From positions 12,124,632 through 12,188,631 of the forward strand of contig OX442418.1 of assembly GCA_949361645.1 (NCBI GenBank): 64,000 bases of DNA, in the 5' to 3' direction. The stretch's first letter is position 1, and every line of letters starts with the position of its first letter. The position numbers and the translations under genes were made by a program. The notes beneath the pieces are model-generated. The model was given only the letters and a program-made list of their open reading frames with translations, ran no database searches and was not told the DNA's origin. This stretch comes from Spongilla lacustris. Lineage: Eukaryota > Porifera > Demospongiae > Spongillida > Spongillidae. Positions 10,434 to 22,865 of the stretch are shown piece after piece.

Positions 10434-11944
10434 CAGTGGAAACCATCACACTTGCTCCTATAATTTTTTTGTACTGTTATATTGTTCACTTGAATATATT
10501 TCAATAACAATGAGATCAAATGGAAATCTGACAACGCAGGTATAGTGTACAACTATTTTTCAACATATACTGAAAGTTAAAAAGCATCACGTGACTATTT
10601 ACTTTTGTTATTAACACTTGTTGTGACCCCAGTACAAAAAAAATTGTGAGTATAATTCCTCCTCCTGTAGGCAATAGATCTTGACCATATTCGCAATATA
10701 TCTAAAGAACAAGCATTAGCAACCTTTGGCCGAGTCGGTTTTTAAGTCCGGTAAATAGTTACGGTATTATCGAGCTAGATATGCGTTTTTAGCTCGTAAA
10801 AGCTTAGCGATGCTATTTCGTAGTACGCTCTCACTGGACTGCTATATTTCGCTTCCGAGTCGTCACATGTTAGATCTATCGCGAAATCGTACGTGGGAGG
10901 CAATAGACCCTTCTTTGCCGTTAAAAAAGTGCCATCAGAGCTGAGTACCTGAAAACCTCCGCCATATCGCGATGAATTGCATTTGAAACGTCATCATTGC
11001 GTCATTTTGTATCGTGAATATATTTATAATGTGACGTATCGGCAGAGATAATATAGCATCAAATTGGGCAGGTTACAAGAAACGTCAAAAAGCAAGAGGC
11101 AACTCTAAAGCTGGAAGGAAAGCGTACCCAATTAGCTATTTAGAAGCTGCCATCAAGGATTCGAAGCTTTGGGTGATAGAACGCTAGCCTTGGCGAGTGG
11201 CCCATAAAGCTTCCCAATTTGATGCTACTGATTTACTAAACGTTCGCCGTGAGTGGCTACAAGATGCAGCATCGTTAGGTTAAGAACCGTTTTCGCAATC
11301 CTCACTAAGTCAATGACAGCACTTGGATCCATTCGTATTATCGTCACATTATAAGTATATTCACGATACAAAATGACGCAATGATGACGTTTCAAATGCA
11401 ATTCATCGCGATATGGCGGAGGTTTTCAGGTACTCAGCTCTGATGGCACTTTTTTAACGGCAAAGAAGGGTCTATTGCCTCCCAAGTACGATTTCGCGAT
11501 AGATCTAACATGTGACGACTCGGAAGCGAAATATAGCAGTCCAGTGAGAGCGTACTACGAAATAGCATCGCTAAGCTTTTACGAGCTAAAAACGCATATC
11601 TAGCTCGATAATACCGTAACTATTTACCGGACTTAAAAACCGACTCGGCCAAAGGTTGCTAATGCTTGTTCTTTAGATGCATTGCGAATATGGTCAAGAT
11701 CTATTGCCTACAGGAGGAGGAATTATGCTCACAATTTTTTTTGTACTGGGGTCACAACAAGTGTTAATAACAAAAGTAAATAGTCACGTGATGCTTTTTA
11801 ACTTTCAGTATATATTGAAAAATAGTTGTACACTATACCTGCGTTGTCAGATTTCCATTTGAGCTCATTGTTATTGAAATATAATCAAGTGAACAAAATA
11901 ACAGTACAAATAAATTATAGGAGCAAGTGTGATGGTTTCCACTG
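10434..11944. mobile_element. Long-TIR DNA element (Tc1/mariner-like ends)
   Basis: The left end CAGTGGAAACCATCACACTT and the right end are inverted complements, and the inverted match continues inward for roughly 600 bp per arm (about 10434-11050 and 11340-11944) with few mismatches. The element is flanked by TA on both sides, the target duplication used by Tc1/mariner elements, and it starts with CAGTGG as many of those do. The 280-bp centre (11055-11335) has no transposase frame, so this copy cannot move by itself. Arms this long are unusual for a small non-autonomous element. Confidence 0.8.
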
Positions 11945-12696
11945 TATGAATTGTTGTTTTTAAGATCCATATGTTCTATCAGGACGTGCATGTATATACA
12001 ACCATGTATGCATATATATTATATTTCTGTTCATTCAATTTCTCTACATGTATGTGGTGGCTAATTAAAATGCTGTGTCAGTATAATATGATGTGACCAT
12101 TATATGACATTTTGTTATTTCTTTTCTTTATTTGGTCAAACAATGTGATTACGAATATCAGGATGTAAGTTACTGGAATTGGTTAGTGAAGGTTATAATG
12201 TGTTTATCATTGTTCTCACCACCTACATGTATGATGGTAGATGTAATTTTGTATGCTACTATGCTTACCACAGTGGAGTAGCCAGTATCCATGTATTTTT
12301 GATGAAGCTACATGTATGGCTTCAGGCATGTAGTATGTACAATCAATGCTGATGTGTAGTGGAGCAATGGAGGAAACCAGTAGACCCTCATTGGGGATGT
12401 GCAATTGTGTATATGGGAACCATCCCTGATCACTTCAATGAGCAAGCAGCAAATGGAATAGACTTTGCTTTTGTGCTTGCATTTGGAGAAGAAAACTATG
12501 ATCACAATCCTTGCTCTCGGCAACTGTATTGTAGTGGTTCATTATCACTATGTACAATGTTATGTGATCTAATTGATAGCATACAGGGTAAAACTATTTA
12601 AATAATAAGTAGTGGTTTGCTATCAGCTGCCATTGTAGAGCTGATTGTAATGGGAGATGTTGGAGTATTGATGGTGACACTTCTCTGATGTTACAG
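11945..12696 (+). repeat. Intron mosaic with module and cassette leader
   Basis: Module with CAG 12159, GAT, GTAAGT 12165, then the leader block from about 12300. The plus frame starting at 12359 is open for 80 codons here, but the same stretch is broken in the copies at 8089, 16500 and 58165. Confidence 0.6.
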
Positions 12697-12777
12697 GCAC
12701 CACTGTATGCAGCAGCTCAAAATGGCCACACAGCTGTAGTGGAGATCCTTGTGAATGCAAGAGCTGATGTGAACTAT
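12697..12777 (+). CDS. 81-nt ankyrin cassette A2
   Basis: Acceptor TGTTACAG ends at 12696 and donor GTGAGT starts at 12778. The exon is phase 0-0 with 27 residues. It begins APLYAAAQNGHTAVVEILV. The first residue is Ala where the others have Thr, residue 8 is Gln, and the end reads NARADVNY, with Arg replacing the usual Gly of the GA(D/x)VN turn. The frame is intact. It is the most diverged cassette in locus A at its C-terminal turn, which may affect folding. Its role is the same as cassette A1: one interchangeable ankyrin repeat ahead of the kinase. Confidence 0.72.
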
Positions 12778-13121
12778 GTGAGTTATACTCCCTCCCACAT
12801 ACCCCCATATAGCACCTTTCCCCACCAAGTAACCAAAATATAGAGTATTGGTTTAGCTTCAATGTTCACTGCCAGACACAAAACACAACAGCAGTACAGC
12901 ATTGTTGAACATACATGTACACCTGTGCACAACATGTGATTTAATTCTAATATAGAGATAGAATTAATATTACTCTTACATTGTAACTTAAGAAATTAAG
13001 TTTGTGTTCATAGTTTTAATGAGGATATGCCGTTATGTCCTGGTATCTGCAAGCATGTACATGGATGAATAATATTTTTTAGTCTTTTTTCTGTGTGATT
13101 TTTAAATGGTACTGTTATGGA

Positions 13122-13622
13122 AGCAGGCATGTACACAGGTCTTACATCATCAACAGCTGAGTTCATTCTCACAATAACACAAATTGTGCTGAGTTGAATG
13201 GGAAATGTATTCCATTGGCAGTAGAGAGTTACATTGTATGTTGCATGGGATCCAGATCGCTTTGTATTGGCTATTTTCTTTTCTTTTACATACTTTTGGA
13301 CTCCACTGATTGCCCAGGATTGGGGGCAATGTGACAATCCAGGCTAGGCATCCACCTGCTGCACAAGATGGCAGTATGAGCAATTCAGGATAGCATGAGC
13401 ATTAGCTCTGATTAGTGAGTGACTGAGGTGACCATAGAGGTTAGCTAATACCTTAGATATGGAGGTATTCCCACGAATGGCTAGATGAGTGGCTACTTGT
13501 CTCTGGACCCCATGCACCATAACAGTCTACCACCAGTGGAATACATTTCTAACTCAATTGAGCACATTTTGTGTCCTTTAGGTCCTCGAGTGAACTCAGC
13601 TGCTCATGCTGTTACACTTGAA
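13122..13622. repeat. Internal inverted duplication of a retroelement-derived block
   Basis: Positions 13122-13263 match the plus-oriented block seen at 47940-48065 and 58925-59060. Positions about 13335-13622 are the same block, extended, in reverse orientation, ending near GCTGCTCATGCTGTTAC. After 13622 the plus-oriented unit resumes with GGAGGTGCCTTCA. The minus-strand open frames at 13008-13383 are by-products. This looks like a local inversion with duplication. Confidence 0.6.
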
Positions 13623-16600
13623 GGAGGTGCCTTCACACCACACCCCCAAATGCTTGGCTGCAATGGGGACTCCACCAGACACGCCCACAATGAGGAAGAT
13701 TAAACAAAATTCTTTACCACTGATTTGCAATCACATGAATCTCCACATTTTCTATTAATTAATCATTCCTAATAGAAATTGTTGTTTTTAAGATCTACAT
13801 GTATATCTTCCATTGTTGCATTTAGTAGGATATTTACAACCATGTATGTATTGTGTATTATATTTCTGTTAATCCTTTATTCTGTTTCTCTAGTTTCTAT
13901 ATTTTAGTGTAGTGACAGTATTTTATGATGTGACCATTATATGACATTTTGTTGTTCCTTTCCTTTATTTGGTCAAACATTTGAATACCAATCATCCATA
14001 TCAGGGGGTAAGTTATGGGAGTTGGTTATTGTAGATTATGGTGTGTTTGTCAATTTGTACTCACCACCTATGATGGTAGATGTTATTTTGCATGCTACTG
14101 TGCTTACCACAGTGGGGTTGCCCAGCAAAATTCATGTCATATATGATATAATGGGAACTGGACATGGGTATTTGTATGTGGCATATTTCATTATGGGAAC
14201 CATGACAACCACTGTTATACATGTAAACCTTATCATGACGGGGCATGTTATAAGTGTATAATCTCCATTCATGTGTTGCTTTTTTTTTTGGGGGGGGGGG
14301 GGGGGCAATTTTGCACAAATGTTCAAATCCAATAAGCAAGCAGGAAGTTCAATAGTGTTTACCTTTGGTAGAATTTTATAAAGAAAATTAGAATCAGGTG
14401 CTCTAGATGTGACTTTGTTGTAGCAGCAAGAAGTTCATATAATGGACACTGTAATCCAGATTTTAGCAAAAGCAAATTAATAAAAGACAACGGAACAACA
14501 TTAAAATGATGCTTGTTGTGGCAAAGTTCCATTATGACGTGCATGTGTTTACAACCATGTATGCATATGCATTGTATCTCTGTTAATCCTTTTGAGTCAT
14601 TCTGTTTCTCTACAGGTGTGTTATGATTGATTAAAATGCTAAATGTATTTTATGATGTGACCATTATATAACATTTTGTTATTCCTTTCCTTTATTTGGT
14701 CAAACATTGTGACTTCCACATCAGCGGGTAAGTTATGGTAGTTGGTTTTTGTAGGTTATGCTTACCACAGTGTTAATTTCAAATATGGATACATATCATG
14801 GTAAGCCATGAGAACAATCTCTGATCACCCCAATCAGCAAGCTCCAGTTCAGTGTTGAACAGTATTTACCTTTTACTAGCATTTTGTGAATTCTTAACCC
14901 GCTGGTTTGTGATCACAAATAGAATTAATTAACCATTGCTAATAGAAATCCAATAAGCAGGCAGCAGTATAGTAGAATTACATGTGTATACGAGTAATTT
15001 GGTTGCGTTTTGAGGGGGAAAAGTATCCTTGCTTTTTTACCAGTGATAAATTTAAATCTTTGAACCTCTCCAAACATTGTTTGAAAGAATGATCTATAAT
15101 TTGTAATGCAATAGATATTATTCCTATGTTGTACATAATATTGTGTTCTTTTTTAAAGAGCCATACATTTAACATTTATTATTGAAATATTATTCTCATA
15201 GTAATTCACCTTCACAATGTTATCAGCTAAATTTATGACATTTTGCTATTCCTTTATTTTATTTTTCGAACAATGCGAATACCAATCATCCATATCAGGG
15301 GGTAAGTTATGGTAGTTGGTTATTGTAGGTTATGATGTGTTTGTATTGTACTAAGATGGTACATGTTATTTTGTATGCTACTGTGCTTACCACATTGGGT
15401 CGCCTGGCCAGCTGAATCCGTAATGGTTAAGATATGTATTTGTGATAACATACATGTATGTTTACAATCATGGGAACTATTTTGGGAACCATGACAAACA
15501 CTGTATACTAAATCTTCATCATGATGGGCCATGTTAAAAGTGTGTAACCTTCCATTCATGGGTAGCATTACAGTATATGCATGTGCATGCATATGTGTGG
15601 TCAATGCACCAGGGGAGTGGTTGGAGGGTGGAGCAATACATAAAGCAAACTAGCAGTTCACCTTTGTGTTGTGATCTCGACTTGTGTACTCCAATCAGCA
15701 TGCAGTAACACAATAGAAGTACATGTAATTTTGGTTGCAATTTAGGTAAAATGCAATCCCTGTGTTTTATTTTTGCATGTGCATGTGTTTTGTGGACTCG
15801 TGATGTGCAATTTTACACAAGTACACCATCCCTGATTATTTCAATAAGTAAGCAGGAAGTTCAATACTGTTGCTAGCATGTTATGAAGAACATTACAATC
15901 ACACGCTCTAGACACATGTATGACTGTTGTGGTAGAAAGTATCCTTGCCATTTTTTTAGCTGTTAAATTAATCTTAGAATCATATTTTCAAAGACTCGGA
16001 ATGATCCTTAATTAATAATCGCATAGAGATTATTCCTACAGGCATTGTACATAATGTTGTGTTCTTTTAATCAATTTGGGTTCTTTTAATCATTACAGTG
16101 TATGTACATACATGTATGAATATATCATTTTATACTTTCTGTTACTTTTATCTGTTAAGTTATGACACTTTGTTATTCCCTTCCTTTATTTGGTCAAACA
16201 ATGTGAATACCAATCATCCCATATCAGGGGGTAAGTTATGGTAGTTGGTTATGATTGTCATATATACTCACGACCTACATGTATGATGGCAGATGTTACA
16301 TGTATTTTGTATGCTACAGCCAGTATCCATGATGGTTCATGTCAAAAGTATATTTTTGATCACTATACACATCCGCAATTAGAGTGTACTCAGGTTTTCT
16401 CCATTGCTCCACTACACATTAGTATTGGTTGTACTATCATACATTGCTCCAGGGATGCCATGCCTGGGGGGTGGTGAGGGCATTTACCCCCTATTAAAAT
16501 GAAGGCATACCTTTGGGAACCATCCCTGCATGATCACTTCAATGAGTAAGCAGCAAAAGAAATAGATGTTGCTTTAATGCTTGTATTTAGAAAAGAAAAC

Positions 16601-16798
16601 TATGATCACAATCCTTGCTGGTTCATTATCACTATGTACAATGTTCAAATATTGTTATTTGATCAGAGCATTCATGTGATCTAATTGATAGCATACAAGG
16701 AACATGATATAAATAATAACAAATGGTTTGCTCATTATAGAGCTGATTGTAATGGGAGATGTTGGAGTATTGATGGTGACACCTCTCTGATGTTACAG
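13623..16798 (+). repeat. Intron mosaic between cassettes A2 and A3
   Basis: Modules with CAG at 14002 (GGG), 14722 (CGG), 15296 (GGG) and 16225 (GGG), each with GTAAGT three bases on. A 16-base G run lies at 14290-14305. The cassette leader (16500-16790) is truncated and has stops relative to other copies. No gene is seen. Confidence 0.6.
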
Positions 16799-16879
16799 AC
16801 ACCACTGTGTGCAGCAGCTGCAAATGGCCACACAGCTGTAGTGGAGATTCTTGTGAAGGCAGGAGCTGATATGAACAAA
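16799..16879 (+). CDS. 81-nt ankyrin cassette A3
   Basis: Acceptor TGTTACAG ends at 16798 and donor GTGAGT starts at 16880. The exon is phase 0-0 with 27 residues. It begins TPLCAAAANGHTAVVEILV and ends KAGADMNK. Compared with its sisters it has Cys at residue 4, Ala at residue 8 and Met at residue 25. The reading frame also stays open for about 24 codons upstream of the acceptor, as in all six copies, so a longer exon cannot be excluded. The phase-0 acceptor fits the rest of the gene best. Confidence 0.73.
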
Positions 16880-17159
16880 GTGAGTTATACTCCCTCCATT
16901 ATTAATAGTACCTTCCATCACCAAGTACATGTAATTAACTAAATATAGAGTATAGGTGTAGCTTCAACATTCACTGCCAGACACAACACACAACAGCAGT
17001 ACAACATTGTTGAACATACACCTGTGCACAGTAGGTACCCCACCATAGTAGTGATAGTACATGTACCTAAGTGCATACAAAGTTTAAGTTTGACTTCCTA
17101 ACTCATGCAAAGTGGTTTGAAAGATCGGTCCTAATTCACTTGTGTTTTGAGGCCGATGC

Positions 17160-17232
17160 CAGCGGCGGATCCAGGAGGGGGGCACTCTGGGCACGTGCCC
17201 CCCCCCCCCCCCCCCCCCCCCCCCAAATATAT
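17160..17232. repeat. GGCGGATCCAGG-type element end with 27-base poly(C)
   Basis: GCGGCGGATCCAGGAGGGGG resembles the ends of the element at 37927-38580 (CAGGGGCGGAT...). It is followed by GGGCACGTGCCC and a C run (17198-17224) that abuts the fold-back element at 17233. Only one end was found, so it may be a remnant. Confidence 0.4.
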
Positions 17233-18038
17233 GGGACAGTGTCCAGCAAAATTGGGCTTGTGAGGTTTAAAATTTTATCACTATAAAAAATTGCATGTTA
17301 TACTAAACAACGCATCTTTGCAACGGTACAACCTTTTTCTTTAAAAGTTCGTACACTTGTTTTCACATCATCTCTCTATGTGGAAATTGATTTGGCGCTC
17401 TATGCCGCCAGTACAAAGATCGCTAACCCAACGGGTTAGAATTCAACCTTTATCCATGTACGAGTGTGGAAAACACATCAAATTTGGGTTGTACATAGAG
17501 GAGTCCTGTAGCTATTGATTTGTTCTGTTCGTTAATTTCTGTATCATCCGTTACTGAGATACAGTTGAACAAACTACGTGCACGTTTTCCCGCTTGATTC
17601 ACGCCAATGATTTTGGCAAATCGCAATGTATGAGGAGGCGGTGATTATATCTTTGGCGCGAATCAAGCGGGAAAACAAGCACGTAGTTTGCTCAACTGTA
17701 TCTCTGTAACGGATGATACAGGAATTTAACGAACAGGACAAATCAATAGCTACTGAACTCCACTATGTACACTCCAAATTTAACGCATTTTCAACATTCG
17801 TACATGGTGAGATGGGAAATTCTAACCTGTTGGAGTAGCGATCTTTGCACTGACGGCATAGAAAATAATTAGAGCTCTAAAATAGAAACGAACATAGAGA
17901 AATGATGTGGGAACATGTGTACGAAATACGAAAGGAAAAGGTTGTACCATTGCGAAGATGTGTGGGTTAGTGTAACGTGCAATTTTTATAGTGATAAAAT
18001 TATAATCCCACAAGCCCGATTTTGCTGGACACTGTCCC
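17233..18038. mobile_element. Whole-length fold-back element, copy 1
   Basis: An 806-bp element starts GGGACAGTGTCCAGCAAAAT and ends with the reverse complement. Nearly the entire length is two imperfect inverted arms: for example ACGTGCACGTTTTCCCGCTTG near 17575 pairs with CAAGCGGGAAAACAAGCACGT near 17665. It is flanked by ATAT on both sides. A second copy (59452-60205) is flanked by AATT, and the pre-insertion sequence there is known from sister introns, giving a 4-bp target duplication. There is no coding capacity. The minus ORF 17822-18040 simply lies in one arm. Confidence 0.8.
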
Positions 18039-19560
18039 ATATATTTATTATTATTATATATTGTATGTCATTAACTTTATGCCATACAGGCCCTCTATCT
18101 CCTAAACGTAGAAAAGATGAACAACAGCGCCAGCATCTCTAAAGATCCAAGTAGAAAATTTGGCTAATGTGCAGTGATGCTATTGGATAGTACGTTGCAA
18201 TGGTCAGTCTGCCTTTTTGCTGTCTCAAAAGCTTGCAGCAAGGTGCATTTAGTTTCCTACAGATGTATATCTAAACAGTAATGGCTTGCTTGGAGCCTCT
18301 GTGACGGTAGAGAACATAATAGACGCATTTGCGGCATGGCATCCTCGAAAGATAGATTGGCTCTTTTATTGGACAACAAATGAGCAGCTAGCAAATGCAT
18401 AGCACAATTCATTGTAATCTAATTTTTTAAAAGAGCAAATCAAACCTTTTTCGAAGGGATTCAATGATTTTTTTAATGTAACGAAGTTGCAGGAGTTCCG
18501 CCCCAGACTCCGATGAGGGAACTTCCATTGCATTTTCTAGACGAATGAACGGCGAGTTCGGTACTACCATAGGCATAGATAATATTAACCAAGCGTTTTG
18601 AACATTATCGCGGCGATTTATCGGCGCTTTGAACATGCATATACATGTATATGGCGACGGATGGCAATTATGCATGCGTGTTTCAAGTGTTTTTTCACTG
18701 AAACACACGTTGGTATTTGTTCGCCCGCTACCAATGCACTACTAAGTATGGGACAAGTAAGATTATTAGCTTACTGAGATAAAAACGAAAATGACTCATT
18801 TTCTAAAGAGTTATTAGCATGCCCACCCTGCAACTTTGCGCTCGGAAAAACTTTGAAGTACAAAAATTAAATGCACGAAACATGTATAATTCCCATCAGA
18901 ATGGATCTTTTGCCTGTGACGTCATGCATGAATTTTGGGGGGGGCAACTTAAAAATTGGCAATACTTCACCATCATAGCTCCTACATGCTTTTCCTTTTA
19001 AATTTTCATTAAGAAGTAAATTATCACACATTTCATTTTTGTTGTATTTCACTATGGTGCTTTGTAAGGGATTTGTATGCAGCGAAACATTGCGGAAGTT
19101 GCTAATGAGACAGGCGCAGTCGTGCTTTTTGTTTTTTTTTGGGGGGGGGGGGGGGGGGCAACTTGTGAGCGCTGTAACATTTGCACCGTAACTGGCGAAG
19201 GTACTTCATTTTGGAATATAGTCGGGCATTCATTTACCATTAATTTCGTACTTACTTCGTGGGGTTTCTATAAGGACTTATGTTGTGTCAAACACAACCA
19301 ATTAATTTGTAACGTCAGAAGGCAAAAAAATTCCCACCAGTGGGTGTGGCGTAACAGTGGCATGTTGCTCGTTCCCAGTCTCTTTGCATACCTGAAAGGT
19401 TGAAATGTTGCACGCAAAACAGTCTCTTCATTTGGAACACACAGTATATGTTTTTAAATGAAATCTTCAAACCACACTTTTTCGGCCCGGCAAATGTGAT
19501 CAGCAAAAGCCTAGGACGGTTACCCGTCTAGATCTAGGACGCGAGCCTGGAAATTAGAGA
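18039..19560. other. Inserted or unique stretch, possible exon relics
   Basis: Sequence unlike the intron unit. At about 18090 an acceptor-like TTTATGCCATACAG precedes GPLSPKRRKDEQQRQHL and a stop at about 18141, which could be the last exon of something with a basic nuclear-signal-like PKRRK. A 93-codon minus frame (18427-18708) contains NVQNAWLILSMPMVVPNSPF, which I do not recognise. An 18-base G run lies at 19141-19158. No firm gene call. Confidence 0.3.
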
Positions 19561-20805
19561 TTAAAAAATTACGTTTGTGTTTGTTATTTAAACCTGTGTT
19601 TTTTATTATTTAGCAAATGCATGTGGCAATTTTGCACAAGTGTACGATTCCTGATTAATCTTTCACGTATAGGCAAGCAAGAGGTTCAATAGTATTTGCA
19701 GCCTATATTGCAAGCATTTTTAGAATCACATGCTGACTTTGTTGTATTAATTTCATACCATGGACACTACATTTACAATCAAATTTCAAATTTGTAGCAA
19801 AACCAAACTAAGGGAAAGACAAAGGAGGTACATGTACATGTAGCTGAACATTATCATTAAAATTGTTGTGTTAATGTTCCATTAGGGCAGGCATGTATTT
19901 AAAACCAAGCATGTATTATATCTCTGTTAATCCTTTTGAGTCATTCTGTTTCTCTACATACATGTATATGCTGTGCTTCATTAAAATGCTAAATGTGGTG
20001 TGCCAGTATTTGTTGATCTAACCATAATATGACATTTTGTTATTCCTTTCCTTTTGCTCAAACAATATGAATACCAATCATACCCCACATCAGTGGGTAA
20101 GTTATGGTAGTTAGTTATTGTAGATTATGATATCCTCGGCCCGCACAAAAAAATTGCTCATGTTTAAAGAGCGTATTGCCATAATCATTAATGCTATAGC
20201 ACACACCTGTTTCAAAATTTCTGGAAAGCTGAAATGGTGCTCGAATAGGATTTGGAAGAACGGCGCGCAGCAGTGGTCAAGATTACGACAATACGCTCAT
20301 TTAAACACGAGCCGTTTAATTTGTGGGGGTGGAGGGGAGGCTTAGCACAGGTGTACTCTACGGTACATGTATCATTGTAGATGTTATGCTATACTGTGCT
20401 TACCACAGTGTTCATGTTAAATATAGATGCATGGAATATGTTTTTATTTTTTTATTTATAATCACGGAAACCATGCCACCCATTAAAACTGTCAATTAAG
20501 CCAGATGTTATTGTTTGATGATTAATGGCTGTAATTGAATTTTTCAATTGCATGTCACTGCCATTTGCGGTCATTGAAATTCTGGACATTAGGCCTCCTC
20601 CCCAAAAATATTGAAAACATTATGTAATGCCCTAGCAACACCTTGGCAACCCTTATCCCTATCACTTGAGCTGTATATGAACAATACAATTGTATATGAA
20701 CAATATAATTGCCATTTTAAAGCCATACAAGAGTAGAAGCACCATTGTTCTATTTATGGCCTAAATCACATGGCTTAGTTTTTCATATACTAGCAAACGG
20801 CGGGA
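19561..20805 (+). repeat. Intron mosaic
   Basis: Unit copies with one module (CAG 20091, TGG, GTAAGT 20097). A stretch of different composition interrupts the module at about 20127-20345. A 19-base G run lies at 20806-20824. No gene is seen. Confidence 0.55.
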
Positions 20806-20888
20806 GGGGGGGGGGGGGGGGGGGCTGAGCCCCTCCTATAACAACAGGTACTGAAAATAAATTCATAGACGTATTGTTATTATAAAAT

Positions 20889-21170
20889 GTAAATCAAAAA
20901 CTTCTCTATCGAGAAAGTGATTGGTGGTATGTAGGATTGGTGGTGCAAAAATCAAGGAAACAGGATACGGTATGTTACTTTGAGGTTTGGTAGGATCCTA
21001 CAACTATAACAGACCTACACTTGCAAATAGGCTTTCTTCATTTGCAACTTCAGGACTGTTATTTGTAGGATCCTACCAAACCTCACTGTAACATACTGTA
21101 TCTTATTTCCTTGCTTTTTGCACCACCAATCCTACATACCACCAATCACTTTCTCCGTAGAGAAGTTTTT
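20889..21170. mobile_element. Diverged copy of the 294-bp hairpin
   Basis: Starts GTAAATCAAAAACTTCTCTA and runs through the same GGTTTGGTAGGATCCTACAA segment to the inverted arm ending near 21170. More mismatches than the copies at 6250 and 54478. It lacks the long right-hand part in recognisable form, although CCCCTAATTTTTTTTCTATG at 21240 is shared. Confidence 0.65.
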
Positions 21171-22345
21171 TTTCACTGCCAGGATTGTTCAATATATGAC
21201 TGACATATGTTAGTATTCAGCTTGTTTGGATTCGTCTTCCCCTAATTTTTTTTCTATGCCAGGAGTGTTTGTGTCTAAATAATCTATGGTGTTATGGTGC
21301 CTGTAGACTGTCGAGATGCTGCTACGCTTCTACCAATAATTCGCCAACATATTGCACCGGGAACTACTATTATATCGGTCAGACCTTTGGGCGGCATACA
21401 ACAAGCTAGGAACACAACGACACCAGCATCTTACCATTAATCATACATACAGCTTTGTCAACCCTACCACTATGTAATAGTGTTCTTTAAAGGATGGAGG
21501 ATTACCCCTTCATTTCATTCTAAAAGGAGTGTTGGTTTGGTCGGTTATTGGATATCCCGGTTATTTAGTAAAAAGAAAGGGGGCAGGGGAGAGTGAGTAT
21601 ATAAAGATTACTTGCATGGATCTCTGGGGGGGGGGGGGGGGGGGGGGGGAATGACCTAAATTTTTAGGATTGTGTGTAGAACTTCCTCCTTCCCTCTTTA
21701 TGCTAAAGGTAGTTGGGGGGGGGGGGGGGGGGGGGGAGGGAGGACATGACCTAAATTTTAGAATTTCTAGGATGATGTGTAGAACTATACTCAATAATAT
21801 ATAATAAGGGGGGGGGGGGGGGGGGGAGGCAATGCCCCTCCTCATACACTGGACATGGCTTAGATCATCAATAAGCATAATTAATGTCATCACAGTTTAG
21901 CAATGCACCCCAGTGCTCTAAGGTTAAGATCCAGGCTAAGTTTACCTGAGATTGTGGAGCTATTTTCTATGGCCTTGACATTGACAGATCTGTGTGATAA
22001 AGAAGTATTCATTCATACTACATGCATGTGTAGATGCAGACACCATGCTTTGTCATCTACCTCCCACAAAGATGATGGTTAATTGAGGTGTTCTGAACAT
22101 GTACAGATTTGTCAATTACAAGTTTGCACCAACTTGGACAGTGGATGAAGGCTTGCCATCATGGGCTATCCCATAGATACTGTATACTTGTGTCCATGGC
22201 CACTAACAATCTCACCACACCTTCTACAGTGCTCTTGAACCGTCTCTCTATATCAGTATATAATAGCTATACTTGGCCAAGTACAACAAACCACACAGAT
22301 TATATTCTCTGGCATACTGCATTGTGACAAAAAAAACTAGTGTTA
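21171..22345. repeat. Poly(G)-anchored tandem repeat and spacer
   Basis: Three G runs (21626-21649, 21715-21736, 21808-21826) alternate with copies of a roughly 90-bp sequence containing ATGACCTAAATTTT, then a GATTGTGTGTAGAACT-type segment. The minus ORF 21561-21893 is proline/serine homopolymer from these tracts. The rest of the stretch (21171-21590 and 21900-22340) shows no gene. Confidence 0.6.
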
Positions 22346-22549
22346 ATTGTACACACCCAGACAAGGCCAAATTTGTATCATAAGTGGTGATTGTATCATC
22401 GTAAAGAACATATTTGAAACGTCGATCTAAAATGTTTTGCTATTATGATACAAACTGATGGAATTATGTACACCTTTACTGAGATATATTTATAATTATA
22501 TTATAGTACTAATGTTGATACAAAATGAACTTGCCTGGGTGTGTACAAT
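22346..22549. mobile_element. Small inverted-repeat element
   Basis: A 15-bp perfect terminal match: ATTGTACACACCCAG at 22346 and its complement ending at 22549. The inverted similarity extends inward through TTTGTATCATA / GTTGATACAAA. About 204 bp, no coding capacity, MITE-like. Confidence 0.55.
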
Positions 22550-22865
22550 GGCATTTTTAGATAGTGACTTTCCTTTCCTCCATGATTATGTGTGCTGTAC
22601 TTTTGAAAAATTGCAGGGCATCTGTGCAACGAACCCAAGAGTACACCCTTCTAAAAGTTACAGCTCGATATTGGTGGAGAAAGAAGATGAGCGTTATTAA
22701 GAAACATATTGTAGAGCTTGCACGTATGGAATATTTATGACCAAAGGGATAATGAAAACAAAGGAACTGATCTCAGAACACATTATATTTAAAATGAGAG
22801 AGAAGTTTAGCTTGCTTAGACATATTTTTCATGAGTCACAGACATTAGTTATATTTCAATTTACA

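Noticed and set aside
12308..12523. Minus-strand frame PRARIVIIVFFSKCKHKSKV, also at 1130, 43988 and 49352
   Set aside because: Antisense of the same leader. Its conservation is explained by the recent duplication, and it has no domain.
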